The notes beneath the pieces are model-generated. The model saw only the letters and a program-made list of their open reading frames with translations, made no database searches and was not told the DNA's origin. A stretch of DNA of 49,617 nt from Caldilineaceae bacterium bin5 (lineage in GTDB: Bacteria > Chloroflexota > Anaerolineae > Caldilineales > Caldilineaceae): contig MPML01000032.1 of assembly GCA_002238445.1 (NCBI GenBank), forward strand, positions 1-49,617, read 5' to 3'. A program made the translations under genes and the position numbers. This document shows positions 38,293 through 47,019 of this stretch, piece after piece; positions within the stretch are counted from its first letter, which is position 1; every line of letters starts with the position of its first letter.

Positions 38293-38907
38293 CTAGCTTC
38301 TCACCCGGTAATAACCCCTACCTGCACAGGTTAGGCAAAGCGAGCGGTCATCTTCTATAACCTCGCGCTCGTTGATTATTTCCTCGCCACATCTTTCACA
38401 CTTGGCGCGCGCACTGGCCCGGCTCACGATCTCCATGATCGGTTGTGCCATCTTCACCCATTCGAACGAGAGCAACTCGGCGTCGGGCATGCGCTGGTAG
38501 CCGTGCAGCATGGCGAAGTAGCGGCGCGTTTGCTCAGGTGCGTAGTGGCGGGCACGGTCGCGGACGTCGAGTTTGGGCGCGACTCGCAGCGCGCGGTCGG
38601 TCTTTACGTCGACGAAGGTGGCGGCAATCTTGCCGTAGTCCTCGACCCGCAGCGTGCGGCCGCCTACCGAAACGCCTGTGACCGCCTCTACGCCATCTAC
38701 GAAGCAGCCGTCGGTCTCCACAATTACCAGGAGCCGCTTGTCGGCGCGGGGTACATCCAGTTCCAGAATTTCTGCCGCGGCGAGGGCGCAGCGCGCGCCG
38801 AGAACCTGGCGGGGACAGAGATGTTTGTGGCGGGCGGAGGCTATTTCCAACGCGTTCTGCAACTCTTGGGGGACAGCCTGTACTGCTTTGTCGGTCGGCA
38901 TCGCCAT
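38293..38907 (-). CDS. FmdE-family protein with C-terminal zinc ribbon
   Basis: A 204-residue protein. HKHLCPRQVLGARCALAA at residues 27-44 is the FmdE domain hallmark (histidine and cysteine ligands H27, C31). VIVETDGCFVDGVEAVTG near 61 is its second conserved block, with a further cysteine. The C-terminus has a four-cysteine zinc ribbon, C170, C173, C191 and C194. The family is named for a formylmethanofuran dehydrogenase subunit, but no other gene of that complex is here. A role in molybdopterin or metal handling is only possible. AGGAGG is seven bases before the ATG. It diverges from mnmA. Confidence 0.83.
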   Translation of the reverse strand: MAMPTDKAVQAVPQELQNALEIASARHKHLCPRQVLGARCALAAAEILELDVPRADKRLLVIVETDGCFVDGVEAVTGVSVGGRTLRVEDYGKIAATFVDVKTDRALRVAPKLDVRDRARHYAPEQTRRYFAMLHGYQRMPDAELLSFEWVKMAQPIMEIVSRASARAKCERCGEEIINEREVIEDDRSLCLTCAGRGYYRVRS

Positions 38908-39119
38908 GGGCGCACCTCCTCGAGTGCGGCCTTCTGTCGTCGCGCTCGGCTGACTCCTGTCTGAGCGTCGATCGCGTGCATCTGCGGCCGTTCAACCCTA
39001 TTATACCACCTGCATCAAGTCGGGTATTTGCTACGCAGCAATATCATTGGCGTGTTGGAGAGAGGCCGCACACGCGTTGGCCGCTGCAACCATGACGGAA
39101 AATCGGCGACTGTGTTAAA

Positions 39120-40316
39120 ATGCGCAACATGACAGAAAGGGCGACCAGGAGAAAGCAAGACATCCCGCCAAGTGAGACTACTGTCGTTGTCGCGATGAGC
39201 GGCGGTGTCGACAGTTCGGTGGCGGCATCCCTGCTGACCGAGCAGGGCTATCGTTGCGTAGGCGTGATGATGCGGTTGTGGGCAGAGGTGGCAAGCGGTG
39301 AAGGGTCCGGCAACAAGTGCTGTGACGAGGAGAGCGTGAACGACGCCCGCCGCGTGGCCGATCAGCTGGGAATGCCCTTCTATCTGATCAATGTCGAGCA
39401 GCCATTCAAGGAGAAGGTGGTTGATCTCTTTATCGACGGTTACAGCGACGGTCTGACGCCAAACCCCTGCCTGGCCTGCAACCGGCACATTCGTTTCGAC
39501 TATCTGCTCAATTATGCGCGGCGTCTAGGCGCCGATTATCTGGCCACGGGCCACTATGCTCGTTTGCGGCGGCAAGGGGACGGGAGCGTTCATCTGTTGC
39601 GAGGCGTGGATGCGCACAAGGACCAGTCCTATGTACTCAGCGTGCTGGGACAGTCGGAGTTAAACGACCTACTTTTTCCTGTGGGCGATCTTGCCAAGGA
39701 CGAGGTGCGCCGGATCGCGGCTGCGCGCGGCCTGCCCATCCACAGCAAGCACGATTCGATGGATCTCTGCTTCGTAGTCGATGACGATTATCGCCGATTT
39801 CTAAATGATTGGGCTCCGGATGCGTTGAATGCCGGCGAAATCGTCGATGTCGACGGCAAGGTACTGGGCAGGCACAACGGATTGCCGAATTACACTGTGG
39901 GCCAGCGTCGGGGGCTGGGACTGAGCGGCGCGGCCGCACCCATGTACGTAGTTGAGATGGATGCAAGCCGCAATCAGCTGGTGGTTGGGCCGGCAGAGGC
40001 ACTAGGAAGATCCGAATTGATGGCAACCGGGGTCAGTTGGACTTTGGGCCGGGCGGTCAGCGCAGGAAGCCGCGTTCAGTGCCAGATTCGGTATTCCGGA
40101 CGCCCTCTGGACTGCACCGTGCACCCACGGCAGGACGGCAGTGTGCGAGTCGTCTTCGATGCACCGGCTCGCGGAGTCAGCCCGGGCCAAGGGGCAGTGT
40201 TCTACGACGGTCGGCACTGTCTGGGTGGAGGGTTGATCGCAAGACCGGAAGCCGGCAGAAGGACGGCGGGAGAAACATCTCAGTCTTCTGTCCAACCTGT
40301 TTACTTTTCAAAGTGA
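39120..40316 (+). CDS. mnmA: tRNA-specific 2-thiouridylase MnmA
   Basis: A 398-residue enzyme that puts sulfur on uridine 34 of tRNA-Glu, -Gln and -Lys. The PP-loop [10 protein letters not shown] is at about residues 28-37, the first catalytic cysteine is C117 in TPNPCLACN, and the persulfide-forming cysteine is C217 in SMDLCFV. GHYAR lies between them, and [13 protein letters not shown] begins the C-terminal beta domain. Cysteine for sulfur would come from a desulfurase such as the one at 27796. About 20 residues precede the PP-loop more than usual. The stop TGA overlaps the Shine-Dalgarno of the next small gene, so they are likely co-transcribed. Confidence 0.95.
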   Translation: MRNMTERATRRKQDIPPSETTVVVAMSGGVDSSVAASLLTEQGYRCVGVMMRLWAEVASGEGSGNKCCDEESVNDARRVADQLGMPFYLINVEQPFKEKVVDLFIDGYSDGLTPNPCLACNRHIRFDYLLNYARRLGADYLATGHYARLRRQGDGSVHLLRGVDAHKDQSYVLSVLGQSELNDLLFPVGDLAKDEVRRIAAARGLPIHSKHDSMDLCFVVDDDYRRFLNDWAPDALNAGEIVDVDGKVLGRHNGLPNYTVGQRRGLGLSGAAAPMYVVEMDASRNQLVVGPAEALGRSELMATGVSWTLGRAVSAGSRVQCQIRYSGRPLDCTVHPRQDGSVRVVFDAPARGVSPGQGAVFYDGRHCLGGGLIARPEAGRRTAGETSQSSVQPVYFSK

Positions 40317-40328
40317 GGAGGCCCTCGA

Positions 40329-40610
40329 CTGGTTCCCGGTACGCCCTTAACGTCACTATTTCTCAGTCCGTCAATTCTGCTGGCTTCATTGCTTGTCACC
40401 GGATACGCCAGCATCTTTCACTTGTGGACTGGACGATCGCTGCGAGAATTGCCACAGTTTCTGTTTGCGGCCGGGGTTGGGTTTACGTTGGGGCATTGGG
40501 TGAGCCAGACCCTGCAGTGGGACACCTGGCGGGTTGGGCAGCTTAGCCTGTTGGAGGCGACGGTGGCGTCCGTTCTAGCTCTATTTCTGGTAAGGACACT
40601 CATTCATTAG
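40329..40610 (+). CDS. Small hydrophobic membrane protein, apparent CTG start
   Basis: A 93-residue protein with about three hydrophobic segments: SPSILLASLLVTGYASIFHL, FLFAAGVGFTLGHWV and LEATVASVLALFLVRTL. No ATG or GTG exists in frame. The first TTG, at 40389, would cut the first membrane helix. A perfect AGGAGG (40316-40321) lies seven bases before CTG 40329, which I take as the start. The gene follows mnmA by 12 bases. I have the impression of similar small proteins next to mnmA in other Chloroflexi. Function unknown. Confidence 0.62.
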   Translation: MVPGTPLTSLFLSPSILLASLLVTGYASIFHLWTGRSLRELPQFLFAAGVGFTLGHWVSQTLQWDTWRVGQLSLLEATVASVLALFLVRTLIH

Positions 40611-40696
40611 CCGCGAGGCAGCAACACTGCTTGTAGGGAACGCCTGCCGGTTGAGCCAAAGATCTTCCGCTCGACCTATTGCAAAAGGAGATCGTC

Positions 40697-41077
40697 GTGG
40701 TCAGCGCCATAGTTCGGGATATCGCCATAATCCTTGTCGCCTTGGAGATACTCATAATGAACGTGCTGCTGCTGGTGCTGATCTGGCAGGTCTGGCGACT
40801 GGTCAAGATGATAAGGGCTGAGATACAACCGGTCATAAAGGACGGCCAGGAGACGGTTGGTACTGTTAAGGGCTCAGCGGAGTTTGTCAGCACCAGTTTC
40901 ATTTCTCCTCTCATAACCACCAGCAGCAGGTTGGCCGGCATTTGGCGCTCCGTGCACGTGATCAGGTCGGAGTTGAAGAGTTCTATGGGCGATATTGCAC
41001 CGAAAGGGCGGCGTTCCGAAGCGCCTGACGCCAGTTCATCCCAGTCTGTACCGGAAAACTCACCGCCAACCTCTTGA
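40697..41077 (+). CDS. Single-helix membrane protein, DUF948-like
   Basis: A 126-residue protein with one long hydrophobic helix near the N-terminus (IVRDIAIILVALEILIMNVL onward). An amphipathic, probably coiled region follows (EIQPVIKDGQETVGTVKGSA), then a polar serine/proline-rich tail. This layout is like DUF948 proteins, whose function is not known. The start is GTG 40697, six bases after AAAGGAG. A longer frame from TTG 40679 would include that ribosome site. It is third in the mnmA gene string. Confidence 0.66.
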   Translation: MVSAIVRDIAIILVALEILIMNVLLLVLIWQVWRLVKMIRAEIQPVIKDGQETVGTVKGSAEFVSTSFISPLITTSSRLAGIWRSVHVIRSELKSSMGDIAPKGRRSEAPDASSSQSVPENSPPTS

Positions 41078-41371
41078 ACGGGACAGGAGCCACACCTGGA
41101 CCGGAGGTGAATTGCTACTGCAACTTCCGCCTGCGCATGACTTCTGCTTCAGCCACTCTCGCCCCCGCGACCGCCTCGACTTTTCAGACTAGGGCAGTGC
41201 CCGCGACAACAGTCGTACGGAATTGGATGCCATGCAGGACGAAATTGGCAGCTACTGCGATACCGTATACGAATTTCATTGGCAGGAAACAGTTCATTCA
41301 TAGCAAATGGGTTGGGGGGATAGCATCTAGCGTTAACGTGCGCACTTGTCATAGAACTTTCGAGGGATAGT
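41078..41371. other. Intergenic region, possible gene remnant
   Basis: No family is recognised. A short open stretch, 41193-41300, encodes MQDEIGSYCDTVYEFHWQE in its middle part, which looks protein-like. It has no start signal or homology I can name, so it may be a remnant or chance. Confidence 0.3.
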
Positions 41372-41929
41372 ATGAATTACTGGCAGACTGATTTGATCCG
41401 GCTGCGCGGCGTCGAGCCGGAGGACGGCGACTTATTCTGGAGTTGGAATCAGGATAGCGAGATGGCTCGCAATCTTGAATTCGTGTGGCCCCCTGTTTCC
41501 AAGGCCCAAGTGCGCCAAGAGATGGCTGCCGCGGCGCAGAAAAAAATGGAGAACGACGCCTTCCAATGGGTCATAGAAGAAACGAATGGTACGCCAGTCG
41601 GCTTCATACACACGCACAACTGCCATCCTCGAAACGGTGTATTCAAATATGGATTGGGGGTAGAAGCTTCCCACCGCCGCAAAGGCTATGCTGCGGCTGC
41701 TATTCTTGTCATTCTGCGCTATTACTTTCAGGAGTTGCGCTACCAGAAGGTGACCATTCAGATGCATAGCGAAAATGAGGCCTCGCGCGCCTTGCACGAA
41801 CGGCTGGGTTTTGTTCGCGAAGGCGCGGTGCGGCGTGCGATCTTCACTGGCGGCCGCTACCTGGACGAACTTTTCTACGGTATGACGGTTGATGAGTGGC
41901 AGCAGCGCTATGGAGTATCGGCAAAATGA
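41372..41929 (+). CDS. GNAT N-acetyltransferase (RimJ/RimL type)
   Basis: A 185-residue acetyltransferase. It has the RimJ/L opening IRLRGVEPEDGDLFWSWNQD, the acetyl-CoA loop HRRKGYAAAAILVILRYYF near residues 95-113, and NEASRALHERLGFVREGAVR at the end, with the usual asparagine and tyrosine neighbours. Relatives acetylate N-termini or antibiotic amines. The substrate is not visible. Its stop overlaps the start of the next gene (ATGA at 41926), so the two are translationally coupled. Confidence 0.87.
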   Translation: MNYWQTDLIRLRGVEPEDGDLFWSWNQDSEMARNLEFVWPPVSKAQVRQEMAAAAQKKMENDAFQWVIEETNGTPVGFIHTHNCHPRNGVFKYGLGVEASHRRKGYAAAAILVILRYYFQELRYQKVTIQMHSENEASRALHERLGFVREGAVRRAIFTGGRYLDELFYGMTVDEWQQRYGVSAK

Positions 41930-43191
41930 ACCGCGCCTTCACTGCTGTCAGGCTCGATCCAGCGCATACAGAATGGCCTGTCCGGCTTCGCGAGATGCGA
42001 AGGAGGTTGACAGAACGGCCAACGCTTCTGCCTCACCACTTCCTTGAAGTCGTTTTGCCGAAAATCGGTGGAGAGTGCTTTGCCGTTGTACCTTCTCAGG
42101 CGGGCACGGCGGAAGTCCCTTGCGGATATGCATTTCTGCTCCCGCGCGATGCCAGGGGCGAGGGGCAGGAATATACGTTGCGCTACGAGCATGTGGCAGG
42201 TTTCGCGGCGGTGGGCGGCGGCGAAATAGTGAAGGCTGTGGAGGAGAAGCTGCAGCCTGGGCAACGGACTCGCTTCTATCGAGCGGACGGGGACCACACC
42301 TTTACTGCGACCCATATCGACTTGGAAGGAATAGATTGCGGCCGCCCAGACGCGTCAGAGGCGGCCGCAATTCGGGAGATGCAGCACGCCATTTGGCACA
42401 GCCTGCCGGACGGGCTCTACCCCAGCGATCTTCACAGTGACGAAGCCGGACTGGGTTGTTCCCTGGTGGCCCGGGTGGACGGTGCTTTGGCCGCTTTCCT
42501 GCTGGGGTTCCACCGTTTTTCTCCCATCACAACTGCCCTGCCCCTACAGAACTATAACAGGGAACTGATGCTCGAGTCTCAGCTGCTCGCGGTCGCTCCC
42601 GGCAGGCGCAGGCGCCGGATTGGCCAGTTGCTGAAGCGGCTGCAAGCTCGTGAGTCCATGGACACGGGCGTCGATCTGATCAGCTGGACCACGGACCCGT
42701 TGCTCTTTGCCAACGCGCTACTCAACTTCACTCGTTTGCGCGCGGTCGCATGCGAATTCCAGCCCAGTTTCTATCCGTTTCGTAACGAGTTGAACCGGTT
42801 GACGGCGGCGCGACTGATCATATTATGGCCGGTTCGCTCGCGGCGGGTTCAGATGGCATTGCGGGACGAAACGCAGCCGGGTCCTTGCGAAGTCGAGGCA
42901 GACCCGGAACTGATAGTCGTCAATCAGGGCAGTCGGGCACCGATCTTTGACGCTGCCAGTGCTCGGATCGCCATTGAGGTTCCGGGAGATTGGGTGGCTC
43001 TCCAGCGCCTGGACCGGCAGGCGGCCCAGCGCTGGCGCGACACAACCACTCGCCTGCTGGACCATTACATCGGAGCACAGCAGGACCGATTTGTCATTAC
43101 CAGCACAGGAGTGAGTGGGGCGCGTCGCTATCTCATTGGCGAGCGGGTGGATGGGAAGCTGCTGGAGGACATTTTTGCGCCGGCAGGCTGA
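41926..43191 (+). CDS. COG3375-type predicted acetyltransferase
   Basis: A 421-residue protein. The second half carries AIREMQHAIWHSL, ALAAFLLGFH, MLESQLLAVAPGRRRRRIGQ (an acetyl-CoA loop of GNAT type) and ISWTTDPLLFANALLNF, ending RLIILWPVRS. This order matches the large GNAT-like family COG3375, where a WTxDPL motif is characteristic. The first 150 residues and the last 100 are not assigned and may be extra domains. ATG 41926 overlaps the stop of the preceding GNAT gene, which fixes the start better than the open frame upstream. Substrate unknown. Confidence 0.72.
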   Translation: MNRAFTAVRLDPAHTEWPVRLREMRRRLTERPTLLPHHFLEVVLPKIGGECFAVVPSQAGTAEVPCGYAFLLPRDARGEGQEYTLRYEHVAGFAAVGGGEIVKAVEEKLQPGQRTRFYRADGDHTFTATHIDLEGIDCGRPDASEAAAIREMQHAIWHSLPDGLYPSDLHSDEAGLGCSLVARVDGALAAFLLGFHRFSPITTALPLQNYNRELMLESQLLAVAPGRRRRRIGQLLKRLQARESMDTGVDLISWTTDPLLFANALLNFTRLRAVACEFQPSFYPFRNELNRLTAARLIILWPVRSRRVQMALRDETQPGPCEVEADPELIVVNQGSRAPIFDAASARIAIEVPGDWVALQRLDRQAAQRWRDTTTRLLDHYIGAQQDRFVITSTGVSGARRYLIGERVDGKLLEDIFAPAG

Positions 43192-43261
43192 AACACGGCC
43201 GTGCATCTCTTCCTTGACTGGGCGCGCTTCAGGCTGTGTTTCAAAATGGTGCGGCCAGGAG

Positions 43262-44278
43262 TCATATCAAGAGACGGTCGATCTCAACATCGTGGCGTCT
43301 CTTTCTGGCTTGCACTAGTGCGCGCTGTCTGAGGACGCGCGGCAGGCCGAGCAGGCCGGCTAACTGTCCTTTCAAACGGGCGCGGGCAGCTGTCCCGCGA
43401 CAGTTGCGGAGTGCGTCGGCTGCAATCGAGAGTTGGGCGCCGACGATATGCGCGAAGTGACATTGAAGGAGTGAGGAGGGCATGTTTTTCGCGAGCGTCC
43501 AGATGGTGTTGCGGCCCACGTAGTAGCTACTCAGTTCGTCGCCGCCGCTAGCACCCAGTTTGTGATATACGCGCGCGGCCGGGGCAAAGACGGCCTGCCA
43601 ACCCAGTAGCTGTGCCCGGAAAGAGAAGTCCACATCTTCGAGGTACATCCAGAAATTTTCGTCAAAGCCGTCGAGAGCCATCCATAGCTCACGACGCACG
43701 GCCATCGCCCCGCCACAACCTCCAAATACATCTTCAGAGCTGTCGAACTGGCCGCTGTCGGTGGCCCAGACGCCCCGATTCCGTGGAATTCCGTCCCGGC
43801 CCATCATATCACCGGCGGTATGAATACGGTCGCGTTCCTCGAACAGGAGGAGCTTGGCAGCTACGATTCCCGCATTTGGATTGGCGCAGACGGTCCTGGC
43901 AAGTTCGGCCAAGAACTCAGGGTCGGGTTGGGTGTCGTTGTTGAGGAGCACAATAATCCGACCGCGCGCGGCGCGGGCAGCGGCATTGACGGTGGCAACG
44001 AAACCCCGGTTTACGGGATTGTCCAGCAGGCGCACGCGGCTGGCATTCGACTGCACCCAGGCCACGGAATTGTCGCTGCTGGCGTCGTCGGCGAAGATGG
44101 TCTCGAAGTCGGAGAAGGTCTGCGAAGCCAAACCGGCGAACAGGTCGGGTAGATGGCGGCTGCCGTTGTAGTTGGGGATGACTACTGAGAAGAAAGGGGA
44201 AGGGTATTGCGGTTCGCCTACGTTGCCCGGTCTGTCTTTCTCGGTTGCTACGTCCATAAGATTGCCCACTTTATTCAT
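43262..44278 (-). CDS. Family 2 glycosyltransferase
   Basis: A 338-residue GT-A fold enzyme moving a sugar from a nucleotide donor. It has FFSVVIPNYNGSRHLPDLFA near residue 30, FADDASSDNSV, the metal-binding region LLNNDTQPDPEFLAEL near 113, and GGCGGAMAVRRELW then DFSFRAQLLGWQ near 185-225. This resembles rhamnosyltransferase-like GT2 proteins. ATG 44278 overlaps the TAA of the dTDP-rhamnose reductase gene upstream on the strand, so the two are coupled, and transfer of rhamnose to a cell-surface polymer is a fair guess. ATG 44257 is an alternative start. Confidence 0.88.
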   Translation of the reverse strand: MNKVGNLMDVATEKDRPGNVGEPQYPSPFFSVVIPNYNGSRHLPDLFAGLASQTFSDFETIFADDASSDNSVAWVQSNASRVRLLDNPVNRGFVATVNAAARAARGRIIVLLNNDTQPDPEFLAELARTVCANPNAGIVAAKLLLFEERDRIHTAGDMMGRDGIPRNRGVWATDSGQFDSSEDVFGGCGGAMAVRRELWMALDGFDENFWMYLEDVDFSFRAQLLGWQAVFAPAARVYHKLGASGGDELSSYYVGRNTIWTLAKNMPSSLLQCHFAHIVGAQLSIAADALRNCRGTAARARLKGQLAGLLGLPRVLRQRALVQARKRRHDVEIDRLLI

Positions 44279-45125
44279 TTGTTTCGGTCTGCACGTAATC
44301 CCGCAGGGCGTCTCGCCAGTCGCGCAGGGCAATGCCCAGAGCGGCGCCGGCCTGGTTGACAAGGACGGCGTGCGGCGGGGGCATCGTCGGACGGGGCCAC
44401 TCGGCAGAGCTAATGGGATCGACCGGCAAGGCGGCGCGGCCGGTCAGGCGCATAAGCTCTGCCGCCCAATCGTAGCGGCTGGCGCGGCCCTCGTTGACAA
44501 GATGGTATATGCCGAAGTGCTTTGTCTTCAGCAAGAGCGCGATTGCCGCGGCCACGTCGGGCGCGTAGGTCGGATTGCCGAATTCGTCGCTGACCACGCG
44601 TAATGCGCCGGTGCGGTCGGCGGCGGCGCTTATCTTGGCGGGAAAGTTGCTGTTGCCAGCTCCGTATAGCCAAGCCACTCGCACGATATAGAGGCGATCC
44701 AGGACCGCGGCTGCGGCCTGTTCGCCGGCGGCTTTACTGCGGGCGTAAACGCTGCCCGGTGCGATCTGTTCATATTCGTGGTAGAAGCGGCCTGCATCGC
44801 CGGCGAACACTTCGTTTGTGCTGATCTGTACCAGGGTCGCGCCGCAGCGGGCGCATCCTTCGGCCAAGTATTTCGGGCCAAGGGAATTGACAGCGAAAGC
44901 CCAGCCTGGTGCGTTCTCGGCGCCGTCGACGTCGGTCCAGGCGGCGGCGTTGATGACGACATCGGGTGCGGTTTCCTCCACTGCATTGGAAATCGCCGGG
45001 TCGGCAATGTCGTGGCGGGGGCGCGTCCAGCAGGTAAGTTTTTCGACGGTGGCAAACTGCTCCGCCAAAGCCTTTCCCAGCTGTCCGTTTGCGCCTACGA
45101 TGAGAATATGGGCCATTTTGGTCAT
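44271..45125 (-). CDS. rfbD: dTDP-4-dehydrorhamnose reductase
   Basis: A 284-residue extended SDR that reduces dTDP-4-keto-rhamnose to dTDP-rhamnose. It shows ILIVGANGQLGKAL at the start, NAAAWTDVDGAE near residue 60, STNEVFAG near 98, and the catalytic YARSKAAGEQ. RfbA, RfbB and RfbC are not beside it, so the remaining steps must be encoded elsewhere. It overlaps the glycosyltransferase gene by eight bases. ATG 45116 is an alternative start three codons later. Confidence 0.91.
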   Translation of the reverse strand: MTKMAHILIVGANGQLGKALAEQFATVEKLTCWTRPRHDIADPAISNAVEETAPDVVINAAAWTDVDGAENAPGWAFAVNSLGPKYLAEGCARCGATLVQISTNEVFAGDAGRFYHEYEQIAPGSVYARSKAAGEQAAAAVLDRLYIVRVAWLYGAGNSNFPAKISAAADRTGALRVVSDEFGNPTYAPDVAAAIALLLKTKHFGIYHLVNEGRASRYDWAAELMRLTGRAALPVDPISSAEWPRPTMPPPHAVLVNQAGAALGIALRDWRDALRDYVQTETNE

Positions 45126-45348
45126 TTATGCGTGTCGTCAGGTACCGCTTCTTGTGACATGCAGGACTTCTGCGTGGACAGATCCTAGTATAACCGACAG
45201 TCCAGATTGGCCGAAAGATTTTCCCGCCAGTCTTTGTTCCCCTACCCTGTGCCCGAGACTAAGAGAGCCTACTCATGCCTCGGGGGGACTGGTTCCCCAA
45301 TAATTGTCTTGGGCCATTGCCGCATGCCTGAGAGTAGTCACGGCAACG

Positions 45349-45546
45349 ACTAAGCCACAGTATTTGACCAGCCGGTTACTATTTGAACTGTTCAAGTTCT
45401 GGTGACGCAACTGGTGTGCGGTCGCCGCCGCGCTCGCAAGCGGACACGCTGCGATGAAGGCACAGTGTCGGTGAGGCCTGGTTTTGGAGGGGGGCGTTGC
45501 GGGGGCGCAGCCCCTGCACAAGGGAGGGCCGAAGGCCCGACCGCCC
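45349..45546 (+). repeat. Copy D of the palindromic repeat with long 5' arm
   Basis: The core, about 45475-45546, holds both hairpins (loop GAA) and ends CCGACCGCCC. The first bases differ slightly (GTGTCGG, and GGCCTGG in place of GGGATGG). The 5' arm from ACTAAGCCACAG at 45349 parallels copy C, including GGTGACGCAACTGGTGTGC, but is diverged in between. The repeat sits between two minus-strand genes. The stretches 45126-45348 and 45547-45671 around it show no gene. Confidence 0.9.
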
Positions 45547-45671
45547 ATATAGGGCGATAGCCCCTGGCGGAGGCCCGCAGGCGAACTGCAGAGGATAGTG
45601 GCAAGAGACGCTATGAATGCAAGGGGGAGGCTGCACTGCATGGCCGCGAAATAAAGATGGCTGAGAGGCTG

Positions 45672-46742
45672 CTAGTCAAGAAAGTCAGAATTCATTCTGT
45701 CGTGGTCCAGCAAGAGTCTTACCAGGTCTGGAAGTCGATGGCGAAAGGGGAAAAGGTCGTTGAATCCGACGTGACCGCCAAAGGGCAGGATATGGACTTG
45801 CAGCAGCGGATGGGACGGCAGTGCGCCAATGTCCCCGGGTGGGATCAAGGGGTCATTGGCCGCGGTGAGAATGGAGACCGGCGCGGCCAAGTCGTTAAAC
45901 TCGTAAGGTCTCACGGCGTATGCGTTCAAGTATTCGTCGACATCGCTGTACGAGGACATGCTTTTTATGACCCAGTCGCTCATTTCCCTGATGGTTGAAA
46001 TCGTTTCCAAAGGGGCAAAGTCGTAGAGCTGCGGAAAGAGTGCCTGCTTTTTGCGAAGTGATTCGAGCCAGCAGCTGCGAAAATAGTTGCGAAGCAGATG
46101 GTGATCATCGAGGAGGAAGCTCGTTCGCCGAGGATTGAGAACGGGGTTGATCGCGATCGCCCGGCGCAGATTTGGGATCGGGCTGTGGGCGTGGCGCAAG
46201 GCCATGCGAACGACGAAGCTGCCGCCCAGCGACGCGCCGATGATGTAGAACGGTTTTCCTGCAGCAAGCAGGCCGACCTGCTGGGTTGCGGCATGGGCTT
46301 CCTCGATGAGGGTCGCGTAGAATACGCCCCTGTTGAGGTGGTGGGTGGATCCATGATCGCGCAGATTCAGACGGACAACGTCATACCCGTCTCGGACCAG
46401 AGCACTGCCGAGCACAAGATTGTAGGCAGAATGACTATCCCCTTCCCAGCCGTGCAGGAGCATTGCCAGCCCTTTGGGCTTTGTCAGGGTATCGCCGCGA
46501 TTCCGGCTTGGCGTGTAGAACCCCAGTAGGCGTACGGCGCGGGCGGGATCAACGCCTGTCTGATCCGGACCGCCATCGAACAGGACCATCTGTTCGTCTT
46601 CTGTCACGAGCCTGGCATCCGCCGGTATTTGCCGACCCAAGAAGGTCTGCATGTTGCCGCTGCGGAGGAGGAGGTGGGGACGGTAAATTTGAGCGGGGTC
46701 GATTGCCTTGGAGGGCGCCGGACTGTTTGTTGGATTTGCCAT
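45672..46742 (-). CDS. YheT-like alpha/beta hydrolase
   Basis: A 356-residue alpha/beta-fold hydrolase of the COG0429 group. It has RPHLLLRSGNMQTFLG at residues 22-37, typical of YheT; LHGWEGDSHSAYN, the oxyanion region; RLNLRDHGST; the nucleophile elbow GASLGGSF; and a late PLIPPGDI/GGHVGF pair carrying the acid and histidine. Substrates of YheT are uncertain, with esterase activity likely. It is divergent from the alpha-oxoamine synthase gene and has repeat copy D downstream. Confidence 0.87.
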   Translation of the reverse strand: MANPTNSPAPSKAIDPAQIYRPHLLLRSGNMQTFLGRQIPADARLVTEDEQMVLFDGGPDQTGVDPARAVRLLGFYTPSRNRGDTLTKPKGLAMLLHGWEGDSHSAYNLVLGSALVRDGYDVVRLNLRDHGSTHHLNRGVFYATLIEEAHAATQQVGLLAAGKPFYIIGASLGGSFVVRMALRHAHSPIPNLRRAIAINPVLNPRRTSFLLDDHHLLRNYFRSCWLESLRKKQALFPQLYDFAPLETISTIREMSDWVIKSMSSYSDVDEYLNAYAVRPYEFNDLAAPVSILTAANDPLIPPGDIGALPSHPLLQVHILPFGGHVGFNDLFPFRHRLPDLVRLLLDHDRMNSDFLD

Positions 46743-46853
46743 TTTATTATGCGGTTAGAAGTGAGCTCTGATCCTGCTACTCTACTGTAAACGTGGAGAT
46801 TGGGCCACATTTGGCGTCTGGGACAGCGAAATTCGGCCCATCATTCTTAGTCT

Positions 46854-46882
46854 TTGCATGGTGGACTACTTTGAGATACAAT
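46854..46882 (+). promoter_or_regulatory. Candidate promoter for the alpha-oxoamine synthase gene
   Basis: TTGCAT (46854-46859), a 17-base spacer and TACAAT (46877-46882). Transcription would begin near 46889. The -10 lies inside the longest possible reading frame (from 46858), which supports the later ATG at 47020 and a leader of about 130 bases. Confidence 0.55.
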
Positions 46883-47019
46883 TCTATGATATTATTCTCG
46901 CGCCCTTCGCGAGGTCAGCTGGCCTGACTACCTGTTACGGGCGGGCGGTGGTTAAACCATTATTTAAAACCACCTCTGTCTTCTTGAATTGTACTGTAGT
47001 GGAAACGAGGTCTCATACA

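Noticed and set aside
46858..47019. 54-codon N-terminal extension of the alpha-oxoamine synthase gene
   Set aside because: The extension overlaps a plausible promoter -10 box and has no family similarity. ATG 47020 has an upstream GAGG.
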